This document shows positions 32,546-36,005 of a stretch of 36,005 bases of DNA, piece after piece. The notes below the pieces were generated by a model. The model saw only the letters and a list, made by a program, of their open reading frames with translations. It was not told the origin of the DNA and searched no databases. The stretch's first letter is position 1; every line of letters starts with the position of its first letter. The position numbers and the translations under genes were made by a program. The DNA is from Candidatus Poribacteria bacterium (GTDB lineage: Bacteria; Poribacteria; WGA-4E; WGA-3G), in NCBI GenBank assembly GCA_022821495.1, contig JAJEDN010000042.1:1-36005 (forward strand). Direction: 5' to 3'.

Positions 32546-33877
32546 ATGAAAACGCATAAAAACGGGGGCATGGTTCTCCTCATTCTTTTCCTCTGTGGGA
32601 ACATCGCAAATGTATTTGCGAATGGAACCTACGCGCCATCGGAAAAAGAATTGACTGACCAGATAGCCTCCACTCGTCTTGATAACTATGCACCGCTCGG
32701 TGTTATGGGAGACCATGTCTACAGGGCAGGAGAGATGATGTTCTCATACCGTTCCATCGAGATGGCAATGGACGGACTTCAAGATGGAAACGCCATCCCA
32801 ATCGAAGATGCACTCGACGACTACCTGATGGTGCCCATCAAGATGCGGATGCGAACGCACATGTTTGCCGCGATGTATGCCCCGCACGACAGGATTACGC
32901 TCATGGCAATGATGAGTCATCGGACCAACTTCGTACAAATGCAAGGGGCACACCTTCACAGTCCCGGAGGAGATGGACCCGTGGGACACCATCACATCAT
33001 AGGAGACCCGTCAGGGACGATCGCCGGATTCGGGGATCTTAAATTTGCCGCGCTAATGCCACTGCGCAACACGTCAAACGCCGATCTCCGCCTCAACGCC
33101 GGTGTTTCTATACCGACAGGATCTATTATTTCCCGAAGAGGCGCGTACAACAGCAGCAGCGGAGTAACCGGTCTTCACTACCCGATGCAGGTGGGATCTG
33201 GCTCTTTTGAACTCAGACCGGGACTAACCTTTGCAGCAACACACGGTGCTTGGTCTTATGGTGCGCAAGCACGCGGGGTAATCCGGCTCAACAAAAACAA
33301 GCGAGATTACAGATTAGCACCCACTATCGGTTCCACGCTTTGGGGCGCGCGCAGGTTTAACGACTCTCTTAGCATTTCCCTCCGCGGCGCATTTGAAAAT
33401 TGGGGTAACGTTACCACGTTCACCTCGGAAGAAGAGATGAAATCCGACGACAGGTACGCCGCACTCATCGGAACTACACGATCTGACTATATATCTCCGA
33501 CGATGGATCCACATCTTCAAGGCGGGAGGCGCGGAAGTGTATCCGTAGGTGTGAACTTTATCTTCCCCGACAAACCCGGCGGAATTTTGGCAGGACAACG
33601 GTTCACTTTTGAATTTCAGATGCCTGTCTATCAAAATCTTGACGGACCGGAGATGGCACTCGACTCGACAACCCTTCCCGATTGGCGAAATTTCATGCTA
33701 CTTCACTATATCGACTGGACAATCGTTGCCGGTTGGCAATATCCTTACGGACCGCAGATGAAACTTGACTGGACAATCGTTGTGGGTTCACGCAATTTCA
33801 TGCCAGCTTACGACGTCGCGGTATCCGGAATCGACTGGATAATCGTTGCCGGTTGGCAATACGCTTTTGGATTATGA
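32546..33877 (+). CDS. outer-membrane beta-barrel protein (transporter, phenol MetA/heavy-metal cluster type)
   Basis: 443 residues. A signal peptide covers about 1-25 (MVLLILFLCGNIANVFA). The next block, NYAPLGVMGDHVYRAGEMMFSYRSIEMAMDG, and HMFAAMYAPHDRITLMAMMSH match a family of putative outer-membrane transporters often next to metal-resistance genes, usually annotated only as 'transporter'. The predicted beta-strands end in WQYAFGL, with aromatic residues near the C-terminus as expected for BAM-dependent barrels. The last 150 residues contain a repeated strand: YIDWTIVAGWQY and GIDWIIVAGWQY are encoded by near-identical 31-base segments 120 bases apart (33711 and 33831), with a third variant LDWTIVVGS between. 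Met and His are frequent, which fits metal contact (inference). Confidence 0.75.
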   Translation: MKTHKNGGMVLLILFLCGNIANVFANGTYAPSEKELTDQIASTRLDNYAPLGVMGDHVYRAGEMMFSYRSIEMAMDGLQDGNAIPIEDALDDYLMVPIKMRMRTHMFAAMYAPHDRITLMAMMSHRTNFVQMQGAHLHSPGGDGPVGHHHIIGDPSGTIAGFGDLKFAALMPLRNTSNADLRLNAGVSIPTGSIISRRGAYNSSSGVTGLHYPMQVGSGSFELRPGLTFAATHGAWSYGAQARGVIRLNKNKRDYRLAPTIGSTLWGARRFNDSLSISLRGAFENWGNVTTFTSEEEMKSDDRYAALIGTTRSDYISPTMDPHLQGGRRGSVSVGVNFIFPDKPGGILAGQRFTFEFQMPVYQNLDGPEMALDSTTLPDWRNFMLLHYIDWTIVAGWQYPYGPQMKLDWTIVVGSRNFMPAYDVAVSGIDWIIVAGWQYAFGL

Positions 33878-33913
33878 TAAGCGTTTAATGTTTCTAAGAA
33901 CTTACACAGCTCC

Positions 33914-33965
33914 CACTGCAGGGTTTTTGCTGGGGTATTTCTTCAGGGTTTGAAACCCCGCAGTG
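33914..33965. repeat. intergenic hairpin (CACTGC...GCAGTG type)
   Basis: CACTGCAGGGTTT (33914-33926) pairs with AAACCCCGCAGTG (33953-33965) with one mismatch. The right arm overlaps a perfect palindrome, GGGTTT-G-AAACCC (33946-33958), that could form an alternative structure. The flanking 'cttacac' and 'gtaagtcct' are also partly complementary. It lies in the 153-base spacer between the outer-membrane protein and hydrolase genes. Confidence 0.55.
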
Positions 33966-34030
33966 CATAGGACATCCGTTATCATGGAAAAATGCGTAAG
34001 TCCTGGTTTCTAAAAAAATGAGAGGAAAAT

Positions 34031-34810
34031 ATGACAGAAAGACCGATCGTATTTTACAATAAAGGGCAACAGATCAATGGGATATTACACGCCCCAACAA
34101 CTTACGATGCCCCGTGTCCGGCGGTTGCTTTTTTCCACGGATTCACAGGGACGAAGGTTGAACCGCACAGAATATTCGTTAAAACAGCGCGAGCACTTGC
34201 CACTATCGGGTTTTACGCGCTCCGCTTCGACTTTCGAGGTTCTGGAGACAGTGAGGGTGATTTTTCGGAGATGACCATCGGTGGCGAGGTTTCGGACGCT
34301 ATCAAGTCTATTGATGTCCTTACCGCTATGCAAGGCGTAGATACTGAGCGTATCGGTATTTTAGGATTGAGCATGGGGGGTTGTGTCGCAGCGTGTGTCT
34401 CAGGACAAGATGATCGTGTAAAGTCAACGGTGATGTGGGCACCACTCTCGGACGATCCGCCAGACCGACGAGAGGAAATTTTGGAGCGGTCCAAGCACAC
34501 ACTGACCCCAGAAGAGATTGCGCAATCAAACGCGAATGTTGTGGGGGCGGCATTCTATGAAGAACTCCCTAACATGTCTCCATCAAACACCATTCAGCAG
34601 TTTATGGGTCCGCTTCTCGTGATTCACGGCAGTGGTGACGACGTGGTACCGGTCTCCCACGGCAAACGTTATTACGAATTGATGCGCCAACGCGATGCTT
34701 TAACAGAACTCGAAATCATAGATGAAGCAGATCACACCTTCAATACTGTTGGATGGGAGCAAGCAGTTATTGCTAAATCGGTCGCCTGGTTCCAAAAAAC
34801 ATTAGCATAA
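34031..34810 (+). CDS. alpha/beta hydrolase (serine esterase/peptidase S33-like)
   Basis: 259 residues, with GAGAGGAAA before the ATG. Landmarks are the oxyanion loop HGFTG (36-40), DFRGSGDSEG (67-76), the nucleophile elbow G-L-S114-M-G-G, the acidic residue of HGSGDDVVP and the catalytic His of DEADHTFN. No signal peptide is visible, so it is probably cytoplasmic. Such enzymes hydrolyse esters (for example feruloyl/cinnamoyl esters) or related bonds. It stands next to the outer-membrane protein gene without overlap. The substrate cannot be read from the sequence. Confidence 0.88.
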   Translation: MTERPIVFYNKGQQINGILHAPTTYDAPCPAVAFFHGFTGTKVEPHRIFVKTARALATIGFYALRFDFRGSGDSEGDFSEMTIGGEVSDAIKSIDVLTAMQGVDTERIGILGLSMGGCVAACVSGQDDRVKSTVMWAPLSDDPPDRREEILERSKHTLTPEEIAQSNANVVGAAFYEELPNMSPSNTIQQFMGPLLVIHGSGDDVVPVSHGKRYYELMRQRDALTELEIIDEADHTFNTVGWEQAVIAKSVAWFQKTLA

Positions 34811-34811
34811 A

Positions 34812-35224
34812 TCATTCAGATGCAAGGCTGATACGGATTGCCTCAAGTGCTACTACGGCATCTTCTAAATTCGGCGGTTGATCGGCAGCATCTCGGATTT
34901 CAGAAATCCATAATTCCTGAAGCGTCGGCTGCGGTGAATCCGGGATTGATAGCGGTGTTACACCAGAAGGTGTCGTACAGTACCACTCGCCGCCTGCATC
35001 GCTGATCGTGCCCTCGGTGAGGACATAGCGTTCATGTTCCTCGGCAGCGTTAATCGCAATACCGCCTGCCCATGTCCACTGCCCGATACCACCCCGTTCA
35101 AATTCGACGGTAAGTGTGTTAACAAATCGGTCGTATTGCCCATTTTCCCTTAATCCTTCGTAGGCAGCACTCCTTTTAACGGAGGTAGCACCGCCGAAGA
35201 AATCGACAATCGGGTAGATATGGT
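34812..35224 (-). pseudogene. Gfo/Idh/MocA oxidoreductase, C-terminal part cut by an IS insertion
   Basis: The minus-strand frame runs from 35249 to 34812. Its first eight codons are IS end sequence and the host gene begins at about 35224 (YHIYPIVDFFGG). That segment matches the 'G.H.iD...~~.G' block of the Gfo/Idh/MocA C-terminal domain, and the rest is a typical C-terminal beta-sheet (VNTLTVEFERGG, the WTWAGGIAI segment, YVLTEGTISDAGG). The N-terminal Rossmann half must lie beyond the inserted element, outside the window. The insertion is inside the coding sequence, so the gene is disrupted. The family match rests on motif pattern. Confidence 0.7.
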
Positions 35225-35239
35225 AACCCAAGTTGCCAC
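35225..35239. repeat. terminal repeat of the IS982-type element
   Basis: AACCCAAGTTGCCAC lies just beyond the transposase stop codon, at the junction with the disrupted Gfo gene. It matches 14 of 15 bases with the left end of the 149-bp element at 21800. The other end of the IS lies outside the window. Confidence 0.55.
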
Positions 35240-36005
35240 TAATCTTCAAATCGCATTTTTATATTTGTAGCGATGAGAAATAAAAAGAGTTTCAACTCAA
35301 AACCCGCAGCCGTCACCGAGTGGATAGACTTCGGTAAGAGTTGTTCAACAAGACTGTTTGTGACTTCAACACGTTTTCTGTAATGATGTTGTAAGTAAAC
35401 CTCCCAAGGCGGATACTGACGCTTGGAGTTCTTCTTGCGCAACGGCTTGAACACAATACCCGCAGCACCGAGTGCATCTTCAATGCCATAATTGCAGTAA
35501 GCTTTATCGGCATAAACTGTGGAGCCTTCTGGTAAATCAAACGCATAACACCGCATACCTAAGACATCGTTGCATTCACCCGGGGTGAAGAACGCTTCAA
35601 CGATTTCACCTGTCTCAGAGACCATCAGATGGACTTTGAGACCGTAAAAATGCCGACGTTTACTTGCGATCTTCCCACGCCAGATTTCGCCTTGATACCT
35701 ATGACACCGAGAGATACGGATGTTATCGCAAACACTGACAGGGAAGGTATCCACCGAATAGATGTTATTTGTGTTCTGGGTCTTGGCAGTTTCAGCGAAA
35801 TGATCAAAGAGCGTCTGAAACAGCGGTTTGAGCCGATGAAGTCTGCGATTGTATCGTGAATGTCGAAGCATATTTGGAATATATCCGAGCGTCTTCAAAG
35901 CGGCGCATGCGTTTTGCTGGTTGCCTGCGAAGTATCTCGCGGCAACAATCGCTGTGGTCATCACTTCAGCATCTGTCATCTGTGTTTGTGGATGCTCTTG
36001 ATGTC
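35239..36005 (-). mobile_element. IS982-family transposase (5' end beyond window)
   Basis: The longest frame with an ATG is 35239-35979 (246 residues), but the frame stays open upstream to the window edge (QEHPQTQ before the Met), so the N-terminus is probably missing. The sequence matches IS982-type DDE transposases: YNRRLHRL, S-V-D77-T-F-P-V-x-V-C-D-N-x-R-I-x-R, KRRHFYGLKVHLMV, GECNDVLG, and Y-A-D158-K-A-Y, with a conserved Glu in the RKRVE205VTN block (numbering from the ATG). No internal stop was seen. The stop codon at 35239-35241 overlaps the terminal repeat. The insertion interrupts the Gfo-family gene. Confidence 0.85.

Overview
The window looks like a chromosomal segment of a Gram-negative-type bacterium with a Candidatus Poribacteria-like gene repertoire. 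That assignment is an inference from gene content recalled from memory, since no database search was possible. The content pointing that way is many Gfo/Idh/MocA oxidoreductases, xylose-isomerase-like TIM barrels, a phytanoyl-CoA dioxygenase remnant, LamG exported proteins with a shared C-terminal tail, an ECF sigma factor with a large exported C-terminal domain, and several degenerate mobile elements. Outer-membrane and lipoprotein genes show a cell with an outer membrane. No rRNA, tRNA or CRISPR array was seen.

Layout. 1-177 is the end of an ISAs1-like transposase. 286-5952 holds a putative alpha/alpha-barrel sugar-active protein, a repeat-rich spacer, an HNH-nuclease/Sel1-repeat fusion and two sugar isomerase/epimerase-like genes. 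6037-9797 is the most unusual region: an exported M16 (insulinase-like) metallopeptidase whose ribosome-binding site lies in a long hairpin, followed by an ECF sigma factor fused through a transmembrane helix to a second, catalytically altered copy of the same M16 protein. 9870-12321 (minus strand) carries a neutral-ceramidase-like hydrolase and a luciferase-like flavin monooxygenase. 12599-14574 carries a branched-chain-amino-acid-type periplasmic binding lipoprotein and a HAD-IIA phosphatase. 14666-21277 is a block of five Gfo/Idh/MocA dehydrogenases. Four of these are close tandem paralogues, interrupted between the third and fourth copies by an Rpn/PD-(D/E)XK nuclease gene with its own consensus promoter. 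A PhyH gene remnant follows.

21800-21948 is a small element with inverted repeats whose ends match the end of the IS982-type element at the right edge. 22038-26917 alternates exported proteins (two LamG, one CBM9-like) with an SDR lacking YxxxK, a small membrane protein and an apparently orphan DNA methyltransferase. The three exported proteins end in a common tail. 27139-34810 includes a polytopic membrane protein, a coiled-coil membrane protein, a deleted remnant of a type ISP restriction-modification gene, a classical SDR convergent with an acetoacetate-decarboxylase-like gene, an outer-membrane beta-barrel and an alpha/beta hydrolase. The right edge (34812-36005) is a Gfo/Idh/MocA gene cut by an IS982-family insertion.

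How the genes may work together (inference): the isomerases, Gfo/Idh/MocA dehydrogenases, SDRs and LamG/CBM9 proteins fit catabolism of varied sugars or polyols. The M16/ECF pair looks like a self-contained envelope-to-transcription signalling module. Several start codons were moved downstream of the longest open frame because a Shine-Dalgarno sequence sits before the internal start.
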